Assembly: GCA_030674185.1 (NCBI GenBank)
Contig: JAPXFY010002022.1
Span: 1-30,348, forward strand
Direction: 5' to 3'
Length of the DNA stretch: 30,348 nt
Origin: Monoplex corrugatus
Taxonomy: Eukaryota > Mollusca > Gastropoda > Littorinimorpha > Ranellidae
Shown: positions 1-10,329 of the stretch, in pieces
Position numbering within the stretch: the stretch's first letter is position 1
Layout: the number at the start of each line of letters is the position of its first letter
The notes under the pieces: generated by a model
Database searches by the model: none
The model's input: only the letters and a program-made list of their open reading frames with translations
Told to the model about the DNA's origin: nothing
Position numbers and translations under genes: made by a program

Positions 1-430
1 TTATCATGTTGTTATAGCCCTGCCAAGCACTAAGGGCTATATCAGGTTATGTTGTTTATAAACCCTGCCAACCACTAAGGGCTATATCAGGATTATGTTG
101 TTTATAGCCCTACCAACCACTAAGGGCTATGTCGGGTTATCATGTTGTTTATAGCCCTACCAACCACTAAGGGCTATGTCAGGGTTATCATGTTGTTTTT
201 TAGCCCTACCAACCACTAAGGCCACATCAGGGTTATCATGTTGTTTATAACCCTGCCAACCACTAAGGGCCATATCAGGGTTATGTTGTTTATAGCCCTA
301 CCAACCACTAAGGGCTATGTCAGGGTTATCATGTTGTTTATAAGCCCTACCAACCACTAAGGGCCATATCAGGGTTATCATGTGTTTATAGCCCTCCAAC
401 CACTAAGGGCCACATCAGGGTTACATGATT
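1..430. repeat. 48-bp minisatellite with hairpin-forming units (satellite A)
   Basis: About nine tandem copies of a ~48-bp unit can be counted by the recurring core CCAACCACTAAGG (near 24, 69, 111, 159, 210, 257, 300, 349 and 397). Each unit carries ATAGCCCT, the core, then AGGGCTAT, so it can form an 8-9 bp stem with a ~10-nt loop. Some units instead have ATAACCCTG, which pairs with the upstream CAGGGTTAT across CATGTTGTTT. Copies differ by small indels and substitutions. The array runs off the left edge of the window. It has no coding potential. Confidence 0.93.
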
Positions 431-433
431 TTA

Positions 434-720
434 AATAAGCCGGATCAAAAAGTATCTCTCTGTCGAAACAACTGCAAAACTCGTTCTCTCCTTCATAATG
501 TCTCGCATTGACTATTGCAATTCACTTCCTGTCGGGTCTTCCTGCCTCCACCACTCACATCCTACAGCGCATTCAAACAATGCTGAAACGCCTTGTACTC
601 AAAAAGAAACAAGCCTGACCACATATCTCCTCTCCTGGCCAACTTCACTGGTTTCCCTGTATCAAAGGCGCATACAGTACAAACTAGACACCATGTGCTA
701 CAAAAGCCTCAATAACGCAC
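434..720 (+). pseudogene. LINE reverse transcriptase C-terminal fragment (+ strand copy)
   Basis: This ~285-bp fragment is a close copy, in the opposite direction, of the minus-strand sequence at about 1430-1725. It encodes the region downstream of the RT palm of a CR1/L2-like LINE: MSRIDYCNSL is visible from about 498, followed by a frameshifted stretch and then the codons for YKLDTMCYKS. It begins abruptly after satellite A and ends abruptly in a CA/GA microsatellite. It is therefore a truncated, non-functional copy, or one arm of a rearranged or assembly-inverted segment. It differs from the minus-strand copy by several indels, so it is not an exact fold-back. Confidence 0.85.
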
Positions 721-726
721 ACACAC

Positions 727-772
<46 letters not shown>

Positions 773-800
773 AGGAGAGAGAAGAGAGAGAGAGAGGGTA
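718..800. repeat. (CA)/(GA)n microsatellite
   Basis: A short CACACACA stretch passes into a ~75-bp GA-rich simple repeat with occasional GGA and AAG interruptions. It abuts the 3' break of the + strand LINE fragment. Confidence 0.95.
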
Positions 801-899
801 TCGACGAAACTGGGACGTCTTCTCCCCAAAGTGTCTTGCTACCAAAACAGCTCACTATCAGCGCTCTATTAATACAACGATGTTACCAGGCAAACAGTC

Positions 900-1004
900 A
901 TAATTAATAATTACAATATTTATATAGCGCAAAATCTTGATAAAATCAAATCTAAGCGCTGAAACAGACACACACGCACGCACGCACGCACGCACGCCCC
1001 ACAC

Positions 1005-1041
<37 letters not shown>

Positions 1042-1217
1042 TGGCTATAAATGGGGAGAAAGAATAAAAGCAATAAAAGCAATAAAAGCAAGAATAAAAG
1101 CAATGGAAAATTATAGAGAGCATATCATATACAATTATATATTATAACCATGTGATTCCCTCTCCGAGCGGAGACAGGCTGCAGAGGGGGAAGGGGGGAT
1201 TGAGTGAGGTTAGGATT
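900..1217 (-). other. LINE 3' UTR with microsatellites and conserved 3' tail
   Basis: After the stop at 1218 (reading leftwards) come a pyrimidine-rich stretch, a ~40-bp region of repeated AATAAAAGC on the + strand (about 1064-1105), a CA/ACGC repeat (about 967-1040), and then the tail. Reverse-complemented, the tail reads AGCGCTTAGATTTG ... GCGCTATATAAATATTG and ends in an AT-rich ATTATTAATTAT stretch. In L2/CR1-group LINEs such tails are the presumed recognition end for the element's own RT. Confidence 0.7.
967..1042. repeat. (ACGC)n/(CA)n microsatellite
   Basis: A run of ACGCACGC units passes into CACACACA. The Cys/Val-rich open frames across it are artefacts of the repeat. Confidence 0.95.
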
Positions 1218-4200
1218 TTATGCAGAGGAGAAAAGGTGGGTTTTGAGAGCGGACTTGAAGGAGACAAAAGTAGGTTGCTGACGGACTGAGAGAGGAAGTT
1301 TGTTCCAGGAGAGTGGACCAGAAACAGAGAAGGCTCGTGGACCATAGGTATTGAGCTTAGTGCGTGGAAAGCGAAAAGTCAGAGGATCGGAGGCAGAGCG
1401 GAGGGTACTGAGGGAACATAGATCTCAAGTAGGCTTGACAGGTAATCGGGGGCTGCGTTATTGAGCTTTTGTAGCACATGGTGTCTAGTTTGTATTGTAT
1501 GCGCTTTGATACAGGGAGCCAGTGAAGTTGTGCCAGGAGAGGAGATATGTGGTCAGCTTTTTTCTTTTTTGAGTACAAGGCGTACAGCATTGTTTTGAAC
1601 GCGCTGTAGGATGTGAATGGTGGAGGCAGGAAGACCAGACAGGAGTGAATTGCAATAGTCAATGCGAGACATTATGAAGGAGAGAACGAGTTTTGCGGTT
1701 GTTTCGACAGAGAGATACTTCCTGATCAGCCTTATACGATGGAGATGATAGTAGCAAGATCTGGCAGTTTGAGAAACAAAGTTGTTCATGGAGAGGGTAG
1801 AGTCAATGCAGACACCAAGGTTTTTAGCTGAATCAGAAATTGGGACTGATGTGTTACATAATGGGAGAGAAAGAGGAGGCAGCTGAGAAAGTTTCTGACA
1901 GGTGCCAATGAGGATAGCTTCTGTCTTGTCGTCATTAAGCTGAAGTTTATTGTGTGTCATCCAGTTCTTAATGTCCGAGTAACACTCAGTGGTGCGAGTC
2001 AACAGGCGCTGTATATTATCAGGTGAGTCACTGTCTTGAAGTTGGGTGTCATCAGCATAGAAGTGGTGTTTTATAGAGTGGGAGTTGATGATGGTGGACA
2101 GGGGGGAGGTGTAAGAGTGAAAAGAACAGGGCCAAGGACAGATCCTTGTGGAACACCACAGGTCAGGTATGCAGGTTGAGAGTAAGTGCCATTGATGAGA
2201 ACAGTTTGTTTTCTGTTTGATAGGTATGAAGTGAACCAGGACAGAGCAATGTCAGAGATGCCAAAAGTATGATGAAGTCTAGAAAGGAGAATACCATGAT
2301 CAATGGTGTCAAAGGCTGCAGACAGATCAAGGAGTGTGAGGAGAGAGACTTTGCCAGTATCAGTTGCAAGGAGGAGATTGTTGAGAATGTGTAGTAGGGC
2401 AGTTTCAGTGCTATGGCACTGGCGATAGGCTGACTGGAAAGGATTGAGGAGATTGTTGGCAGACAGGTGAGAGTTCAGCTGGTTGAGGACGACTTTTTCA
2501 AGGAGTTTTTGACAAGAAAGAGAGATTAGAGATAGGCCGATAATTTTTCAGTTCATTTGGGTCTAAATTGTGTTTCTTAGGAGAGGGTGAAAATAGCAGA
2601 CTTGAAAGAATCTGGGACAGTTCCAGTTTGAAGAGAAGTGTTGATGATGTCAGTGATGAATGGGAGGAGAGTAGGGAGACAGTCGGAGTAGAGAGAACCT
2701 TGAAGAGGATCCAGTTCGCAGGTTTTGAACGACATGGATCTGATTGTGTTGAAAATTTCTTCTTGTGAGACTGGGGTAAAAGTAGTAAGAGGTGTGCCAG
2801 AGAAGGAAGGGTCAGGTGGGCATGGTTGACAGGGTGTCCTGTCAAGCCTGTCACGAAGAGTTTGTATTTTGGTGGTGAAATACTTGGAGAATACAGATGG
2901 GAGTTCTTCAATTTGTATGTTTTGTTGGGAGAGGTAAATCTTTTCGTGTGCCAAGGAGATGATTCATGGTTGTAAAGAGTTCTTTTGAAGAAGAGGCATT
3001 CAGGATTTTGGTTTGGAAATAGCTGTGTTTTTGCTGATGCAATGAGGGTGGATACTTTTGTTTTAGAGGCTTGGAAAAGTTGCCTGTGTACAGTGAGTTT
3101 GGATTTGCGCCAACGGCGCTCTGCTCTGCGGCGGGCACGTTTTGCACAGGCAATCTCATGAGTGAGCCAGGGGGTAGGGGGATGGTCAGGTAAAAGACGG
3201 GTTGTGGCTGGAGCATGAGTGTCCAGAAGATGGTGGAGAGTATATAGAAATTCATCGGCAAGGTTTATGTGACTTTTCAGAAAGGAGACGGGAGGCATCA
3301 GATGAAAATGTGGAGAGGTCGATAGATTTGAGATTGCGTCGAGTCACTGTGCGCATGGTACGTGAAGGAGGAGAAATGTCGAGAGAACAGAGAATTGCAG
3401 AGTGGTCAGATGGAAGGGCTGAAGTTAGACGGGTAGAAAGAACTAAGCAGTTGTCAGTAGCGGAATTGTGGTGATCACGAGAAATGATCCAGTCAAGAAT
3501 GTGACCCCTTTTTATAGGGTTGGTTCAGAAATGTTTTGAGTTCATATTGTGAATGGACAGAGCAATATGATGATATGTCTTGTGTCCACAACGGTAGTGT
3601 TTGTCATAGTTGACATTTGAGTCACCTAGAACGATGAGATTTCCAGGTAAAGAGGCAGTAGTGGTTCAAGCAATTGGTCAAAGTCAGACCAGAAAACGTG
3701 GATGTGGTGCATGGTACGTGAAGGAGGAGAGATATGTCGAGAGAACATAGAATTGCGAGAGTGGCAGATGGAAGGGCTGAAGTTAGACTGGTAAGAAAAG
3801 AACTAAGCGTTGTCAGTAGCGGAATTGTGGTGATCACGAGAAATGATCCCAGTCAAGAATGATGACCTTTTTGATGGGTTGTTCAGAAATGTGTTGAGTC
3901 ATTTTGGGTTTATTGGACAGAGAGTTGAATGATAATGTCTTGTGTCACAACGGTGAGTGTTTTGTCATAGTGGGACATTGATGTCACCTAGAACGATGAA
4001 ATTTCATAAAAAAAAGATGAGAACAAGGTTTAAAAGTGGTCAAGCAATTGTCAAAGTCAGACAGAAACGTGGATGTGGGTTGAGTTTGTTGCAGAGCTAG
4101 TGTGGGGGTTTAAGACACAGGAGAAGGTGATGGGTGGAGAGGTTGGATTTTGGAAGGATACTTCAACGTGCTCGAAAGAAGGATGGGAGAAAGGCAAGAG

Positions 4201-4463
4201 ACTGCGAGAAAAGATAGGCGGGAATGGAGTAGTCATTGTAGAGATGGCGAATACCGCCACCTCGGGGATGAGCGATGGAAAGAAGCAAACCTGTCACCAC
4301 TCGGAGTGAGGCTAGCATGTATAGGTTCGGACCAAGGGGGTTTAAGCCATGTCCTGTGATAAAAGCAATGTCAACATGTTCATCTGCGATAAAATCGGCA
4401 TGACTTTCGGCTTTGCCTCCTTGCATGTTGACTTGAGCATTAAAAAGGCATAATATTAGTTTA
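1218..4463 (-). pseudogene. LINE ORF2: APE endonuclease plus reverse transcriptase, frameshifted
   Basis: ORF2-type polyprotein of the LINE, readable only by moving between frames. Endonuclease: the N-terminal CLFNAQ and DFIADEHVDIAFIT lie near 4450-4350, GDSNVNYD near 3610-3640, and SDHSAILCSLD at 3378-3410 (the SDH catalytic motif). Linker: basic, with AKRARRRAERRWRKSKLTVH near 3130. RT: LKNYRPISNLS near 2521-2553, FQSAYRQCHSTET near 2400-2440, LDLSAAFDTIDHGILLS at 2281-2331, CGVPQGSVLGPVLF at about 2119-2160, and the catalytic FYADDTQ near 2043-2064. A one-base loss near 2110 separates the GVPQGS and YADD segments. The thumb/C-terminal region has RIDYCNSLLSGLPAS near 1660 and LVLKKEKS near 1555. 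The protein ends FKSALKTHLFSSA with a stop at 1218-1220. The endonuclease segment at 3354-4080 is duplicated. As written the gene cannot be translated whole. Confidence 0.88.
3354..4080 (-). repeat. Tandem duplication (~356-bp period) inside the LINE endonuclease
   Basis: Sequence starting CATGGTACGTGAAGGAGGAG occurs at 3354 and again at 3710, and both copies continue through the same landmarks: AGAATTG, GGAATTGTGGTGATCACGAG, CCTAGAACGATGA and the AAACGTGGATGTG end. Both copies carry the GD(S/I)N stretch. The SDH stretch is clean in copy 3354-3709 and damaged by an indel in the second copy. Copies are roughly 90% alike by eye, with many indels. The duplication makes the endonuclease of this copy non-functional. 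Confidence 0.85.
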
Positions 4464-4497
4464 TCACAGTCATATTGGGTGTGGGCCGGGTGGCGAC

Positions 4498-4581
4498 GAA
4501 GGCGGCACCGACGGGACAGAAGGTGAAGGCGGCACCGTGCAGGGACAGAAGGTGAAGGCGGCACTACGGGACAGAAGGTGA
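4498..4581. repeat. ~27-bp minisatellite, three units
   Basis: Three copies of GAAGGCGGCAC ... GGGACAGAAGGT sit just upstream of the LINE endonuclease start. They may belong to the element's 5' region or be the insertion site; the sequence does not decide between these. Confidence 0.8.
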
Positions 4582-5460
4582 ACGTAACCAAAACCCCGGA
4601 ACCCCCGAAAACGAAAAAGGCCCAAGCGAAGAAAAGGCCCCGAGGAGGAAACGAAGAAAGCAGCCGCGAGTTTGAGGCAGGGGCAGTGGAGGGACCCAAG
4701 AAGAGCAGAAACAAAAGTGGCGTCGGGCCAAAAGGGGGGGCAGGGGTTTTGCAAAGACGTGGAGACCCCTTTCCCCCAAGAAAAGGGCGCGATGGTACCA
4801 TTACCCACAAAACATGGGGCCCGATACCGTTTGGCCCTTTTTTTTTTTTTTTTTTTTTTCTTTCCTTTTTTATGGATACAAAGGGACACCTTTAAATTTT
4901 CCTTTTGAAATTTCGGGGAATTTCCCCCGCCCAAACGGGCCGTTTTCTCCAAAATTTGGACATACGTGAAGAACACCCTACTGACAAAAACAAAAAACCC
5001 ACGCCAAACAGATTTTTTCTAATTCCTGTGTCCCCCCCCGGGGAGACCTTTAGGGGTTTTTACATTTTGTTTATTCTTGGTTCCTTTTTTTTTTTTAACT
5101 CTTTTTTTTCCCCCCATGGTCCCCCCAATCAAGCCCCCCCCCCCTTTTCCCCTAAAAACCGCCCCCCTGGTCCGCATTTGTGGGGGACTGGAGGGCATGC
5201 TAAACGATAACTTTTTTACGCGGTAAAAAAGCTTCCCGCAGCTCCGCGGGGAATTTTCAGGCCCCCTGTTTATTTTTTAAAAATTTAACCCCGACCTTTT
5301 TTTTTGGGGTGTTTTTTTTTTTTTTTTGTTTTTTAAGGCAAATAAGCCCAATTGGGGTTTTTAAAGTCCCCAATTTACGTCCCTGTTTTTTCCCCCGAAA
5401 ACGTTTTCCCCAAAATGGCCGGGAAATCGACACAATAGCTACCACGTCCGAGTAGAATAA
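4582..5460. other. Homopolymer-rich unassigned stretch, doubtful consensus quality
   Basis: No gene is recognised. From about 4830 the sequence is dominated by runs of T, C, G and A, most of them 4-20 bases long, for example T-runs near 4840-4859, 5089-5096 and 5313-5328 and C-runs near 5033 and 5133. Open frames across it are Phe/Pro/Lys-rich on both strands and look like products of the base composition. The texture differs from both flanks and may mark poorly corrected sequence. Confidence 0.6.
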
Positions 5461-6924
5461 GCAGACAGCTGGGACTTTTGAGTGAAGATTTTTTACCCCA
5501 TTTGCTTATTTCCTCCATTTATATATAATTGAAAATAAATCTGGCGCACAACCCCATCCCAAACGAAGAAAAATAAGGTCAGTATTAGCCTACAAAGAAT
5601 CTAATAAACCCGATGGCGAAAAAAAATTTTTTGTTATTTTGCTATTATACAAAAATAAAATGAATATATTCTGTTGGAATAATCAAATTAACCCACAAAA
5701 ACACATAAGCAAGCTTCATTATATAAGTACAGTGCTATTAACATCTTCCCTTTACCCAGCAAACAAAAAAAAGTAAGGTGAACAATCTTATGAAAGTCTA
5801 TGAGAGTATAAGCATTTTGAGAAATGCATACTGCGCTGCAAGATTGGCTTGCCCAAAATATACTTGGCACTGAGGATTGTGTGCCTGATTACTGGGAATC
5901 TTGGCGGTAGAAAGAGTTAAAAGGAAGTTGAGAAAGTATTTGTTTTAATAAAGATTTATATTATAGGAAGTTGAAAAGTTTAATGTTGTTTTGTTACTGA
6001 TGCAGTTTTTATAGAAGTTGAAATATGTTTTGTTTTATTATATGGGGGGTTGTTTTTTATAGAGAGTTTACACTTAGTATGGGTTCTTAGTTCATTGGTT
6101 AACGCAACATCATTAACACCTGTCATGCTCAGACTGGATCCTGTCCGATTCCCTTTCCTCAAGTCCCCCTGTGGTGATGCCGGGGCTTTTCTAGTAATCC
6201 CCCGTCTTACAGGAAATTCTGTGTCTAGAATTTTTTTTTTCCCCTCTTTTCTGTCACTCTCTTTGTTTGCTGCTCTTCTTCTGCATTGTTCCTTATGCTT
6301 TCTGTCATTTCTTCCTATCATTTTCATGCCTTGGCTGTTGGTCCATTCGCCTGTAATGTCCCTGCGACAAAAGTCTTGCGTATCTTGTTTTTAGAAATTG
6401 AAGATGGGTGTATTAGATAAAGTTCAATTTTTGGCTCTAGGGAAAATGAGATAAGCTCAAGCAATTTTTAGGTAATTAAGGGCTTATTTTATGTTTTTAT
6501 TAGTCCTTGATAGCAATGTTTAAATGAATTTTTGTATTAATATATGATTTTTTTTAGAAGTCCCCTGTACCTTAACTTTGGACGGAGTTGACACAGCCAG
6601 GGGCATGTCCTTAGATTATTAGAGCGAAATGCATTGATATGTTACTTTAATTTTAGCTTTTCCGTTATTTTTTTCCACTAAGAATTGATGTGTAAGATTT
6701 GAAACGGTTAAAGGGCTTGATAATGCTCTACTACGTCACGTCAGCGTGTGCTTTAAGCAAAAATAAAGTAACAATCTCCTCTCAAAAGCAAGCCAAATTG
6801 CTCCATCTTCTGCTGAAAAATATTACTCTCTATCCTAAAACTGTCAAACTCCCTGTCCTCCAACATGCGTTTCTTTCCAATTATTCCTGGACAAAGATGT
6901 GTTGAAACAGTCAGCGATTAATCC
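5461..6924. other. No recognisable feature
   Basis: AT-rich DNA without convincing coding, RNA or repeat structure. An open frame on + at 6050-6394 has no recognisable motif and its codon pattern looks random. No splice-framed exon stands out. Confidence 0.5.
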
Positions 6925-7222
6925 ATCTTCAGCCAAGCAACGTCAGCATAATTCACTATCAGCCAACATGCACATAATCACCTATCAGCCAACAACAGCA
7001 GCATAATCATCTATCAGCCAACAACAGGCAAAATCATCCATCAGCATCCAACAGCAAAATCATCTATCAGCCCAACAACCCAGCATATTCATCTATATCA
7101 GCCAACAACAGCAGCATAAATCATCCATCCCATCCAACAAACGAGCAGCATAATCTATCTAGTCAGCCAGACAACATCAGCATCATCATCAACAGCCAAC
7201 AAACCAGCATAATCAATCTATT
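6925..7222. repeat. Satellite B, left segment (~26-29 bp units)
   Basis: About ten tandem copies of a unit beginning CAGCCAACAACAGCAGCATA and continuing ATCATCTAT or ATCATCCAT. Variation is mostly one versus two CAG steps plus small indels. It is the same family as 7970-10125. Confidence 0.92.
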
Positions 7223-7477
7223 CAAATCATTTGTTGTATTATAAATTTTGTATGTATGATATTCCCGAAATAGTTTCATAAATTTGTGAGGCATTTTGAT
7301 TTTCCGCAAGGTTATTTAATGGCTGTAATACTGAAGTTGAAATAGTTTTGTTCCTGAATATGGATTAGAATTTTTTCTGTTTTTTAAATCCATCATTCAA
7401 AAATAATTGATTAAAAATTTATGTAAAACTATTGCATGCATAAACACACACAACGCATGCAACATAGCCCATCGCAC

Positions 7478-7509
<32 letters not shown>

Positions 7510-7969
7510 CTCATCTCTTCACGCTCTCTCACACACACACTCACACACACACACTACACAACCGTCACACACAACACACACACACACACCAACATTCTTA
7601 CAAACACATCTCGCACAGCAACGCACACGCCACGCACACACACATTTACACCACCATGTAGCGCAGCACACACCACGCGCAAATATATAAACACAGTAAT
7701 GTGCCTCTTTATTCATATGAAAAATCTGTTAATCTTTCTTCATTACATAAGTCTGGTTAAATTTTAATATTTCCTGGTGGATTTCCTTTAACTTGTCCTC
7801 TTTACATGTATAGCTTTTAATTTAGTTGTTATCTTGATTGTGTGTATGTAAAGTGTGAACATTTTTGTTATCACTTTTGCCTTTCTTGCGAAATGTAAAG
7901 CGCTGGTGATCAGTGTTTTTATATGAATTATTGCGCTAAACAAATAAAACAATTATTATTATTATAATT
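7223..7969 (+). mobile_element. Insertion carrying a LINE/SINE-type 3' end inside satellite B
   Basis: This ~750-bp non-satellite block splits satellite B. It contains a CA-rich microsatellite (7475-7660) and ends in a tail with GTAAAGCGCTGGTGATCAG, then ATTGCGCTAAACAAATAAAA, then (ATT)n. That is the same style of 3' end seen on the minus-strand LINE at 900-960. It is therefore probably the 3' part of a 5'-truncated L2/CR1-like LINE or a SINE using that tail, inserted in + orientation. No coding domain and no clear target-site duplication were found. Confidence 0.55.
7475..7660. repeat. (CA)n-rich microsatellite
   Basis: Long CACACA runs are interrupted by TCTCTC, ACTCAC and ACGCAC steps. 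The His/Thr-rich open frames here are repeat artefacts. Confidence 0.93.
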
Positions 7970-10125
7970 ATCACCAACAACAGCAGCATAATTATCCATT
8001 CAGCCAACAACGATGCAGCATAAGACATCTAACATCAACAACAGCATAATCATACCATCAGCCAACAACAGCATAATCATCTCATCAGCGCAACAACATC
8101 ATAATCAAGATCATCCATCATCCAACAACAGCATCATAAACCATCCATCAAGCCAACAACATCATAAAATTCCATCAATCAGCCAACCGACAGCATAAGT
8201 CATCTATCAGTCCATCAACACATCAAAGATCGAGCTATCATCCAACAACATCATAATCCATTCGTCTCATCGCACAACAGCATAAACAGCCCCATCAGCC
8301 CAACAACCAACAGCATATCATCTATCAGTCCAACAACAGCATAATCATCCATCAGCCAACAACAGCAGCATAATCATCTATCAGCCAACATCAGCATAAA
8401 CATCTATCACCAGCACAACAGCAGCAATAATCATCTGTCGAGCCAACAACAACAGCATAATCTACTATCCATTCAGCCAACAAGCATCAGCAAAATCCCA
8501 TCCATCAGCCAAGCATACAACAGGCAATAATCATTCTGTCACCAACAAAACAACAGTCAAATCACCATCACCCAAACCACATCACAAAATCATCCAGTCA
8601 TGCCCACAACAACAGCATAATCCATCCATCAAGCCAACAACAGCACAATAATTCATCTAATCAGCCAACAACTTGCAGCAAAATCACCAACAGGCCAATG
8701 CAACAACAGCAAAATCATACCATCCATCCAACAACAACAGCATAATCAGCTATCAGCCAGACAACAGCAGCATAAACATCCATCAGCCAACCACAGCAGC
8801 ATAATCATCCCATCATCCAACAACACAGCAATAAATCACCCTCATCCACAACAGCAGCATAATCATCCATTAGCCAACAACAACACAGAAGCATCCATAC
8901 TAGCAACAACAACGCATAATCATCTAGTCCAGCCCACAACAGCAGCATAAACATCGCATCACCAACAACAAGCATAATCATCCATCAGCCAACAACAGCA
9001 GCATAATCATCCACACCAACAACAGCACATAACATCTAATCATCCGAACAAAAAGCATCATAATCATCCCCCATTCATCCAACAACGAACTAGCATAATC
9101 ATCCATCACCAACACCAACAGCATAATCATGCCATCAGCCACCAACAGCATCATAATCATATCCATCAGGCCAACTACATCAATAAGCATCCATCAGTCC
9201 AACAACATGCATAATCAATCCATCACCAACAACATCAAAATTCAGTCCAACAGCCAACAACAGCAATAAACATCCATCAAGCCAACAACAGTCAAATAAT
9301 GCCCATCCCTCCATCATCCACAACCAGCATAAACATCCATCTGCAAACAACAGCATAATCATCCATCATCCAACAACAACAGCATAATCATCCCATCAGC
9401 CAACAACAACCAGCAAAATCATCCATCAGCCAACAAACAGCATCATAATCATCCATCAGCCAACAACTGCCGAAAACCTCTATCAGCCAACGACCAACAG
9501 CAAAATCATTTCCATCAGCCAACAACAACAGCATAATCATCCATTCAGCCGAACAACAAGCATCCATAATCATCCATCAGCCAACAACAGAAATAATCAT
9601 TCTATCAGCCAACAACAGCAGCATAATCATCCACACGCAAACAACCTCATAATCATCCATCACAGCCAACAACAGCAAATAATCATCCACAGGCAACAAC
9701 AACAGCATATCATCCATCAGCCAACACAGCATCATAATCAACCATCAGCCCAACAAAGCACATATCACCATCAGCCAACAACAACAGCATAATCATCTAT
9801 CAGCCAACAAACAACAGCCATAATCATCCATCAGCCAACAACAACAAGCATAATCAATACCCATCAGCCCAACAACACACATAATCAATCCATCACCAAC
9901 AACAGCAAGCAGATACATCAACCTTCAAGCCAAACAACAGCATAATCATCCATCACCAAACTAACAAGCATGAAACATTCTATCATCCAACATTACCAAC
10001 AAGCATTAATTCATCCATCACCACCCAAACACACAGCAATAATTTCATCCAATCCCAGCCAACAACAGCCACATAATCATCCATTACAGCCCAACAACAA
10101 CAGCATATCATCCATCACCAACAAT
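7970..10125. repeat. Satellite B, main array (~26-29 bp units)
   Basis: Roughly 75-80 copies of the unit CAGCCAACAACAGCAGCATA + ATCATCCAT run for about 2.15 kb, with frequent one-base indels and occasional loss of a CAG step. The + strand is very poor in G and T relative to A and C. Open frames within it on both strands are translations of the satellite. Confidence 0.94.
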
Positions 10126-10329
10126 CCTTCACACGTCCCCCTTTCAGTCATGTGGTTTTCTGAACCACAACACCAAAACTGCTCTTTTGTTTTACATTAA
10201 TGAATATTGGTCATTTTCAGAAGACTGTGATCCGATGTTCCTCATATTCTATTATATTTCCAGATCTTTCTGCTGTTTTTTGACATACACCATTATCGTC
10301 CTGTCTCCGCACTAAACAGAGAACACATT

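Larger units (their letters stand above)
900..4463 (-). mobile_element. CR1/L2-like non-LTR retrotransposon (LINE), nearly full length
   Basis: Read on the minus strand, the element shows in order: an APE-type endonuclease (about 4463 to 3300), a basic linker (about 3300 to 2600), a reverse transcriptase (about 2580 to 1220), a 3' UTR with microsatellites, and a 3' tail (about 960 to 900) of the form AGCGCTT...GCGCTATATAAATATT. That tail resembles the conserved 3' ends of L2/CR1-group elements. No ORF1 is recognised upstream. The family copies itself by target-primed reverse transcription. The coding part is broken by several single-base frameshifts and a tandem duplication in the endonuclease. 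The residue-level match to the family is strong, so the copy is either young or broken mostly by sequencing error. The exact 5' end is not visible, and no target-site duplication was found. Confidence 0.88.

Noticed and set aside
4163..4976. Pro/Leu/Phe-rich minus-strand frames of up to 215 codons as a LINE ORF1
   Set aside because: The C-terminal half is the LINE endonuclease in mixed frames; the N-terminal half covers a minisatellite and homopolymers, with no gag-like, zinc-knuckle or coiled-coil features.
6050..6394. 114-codon + frame as a gene
   Set aside because: No domain, a poly-T segment inside, and an equally long minus frame opposite; likely chance.
7407..7716. His/Thr-rich and Cys/Val-rich open frames
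   Set aside because: They are readings of the (CA)n microsatellite; the Cys content is GTGTGC composition, not a Cys-rich protein.
7970..10125. CRISPR-like array of ~29-bp repeats
   Set aside because: Units abut directly with no unique spacers, and the surroundings are eukaryotic LINE and satellite DNA; this is a satellite.
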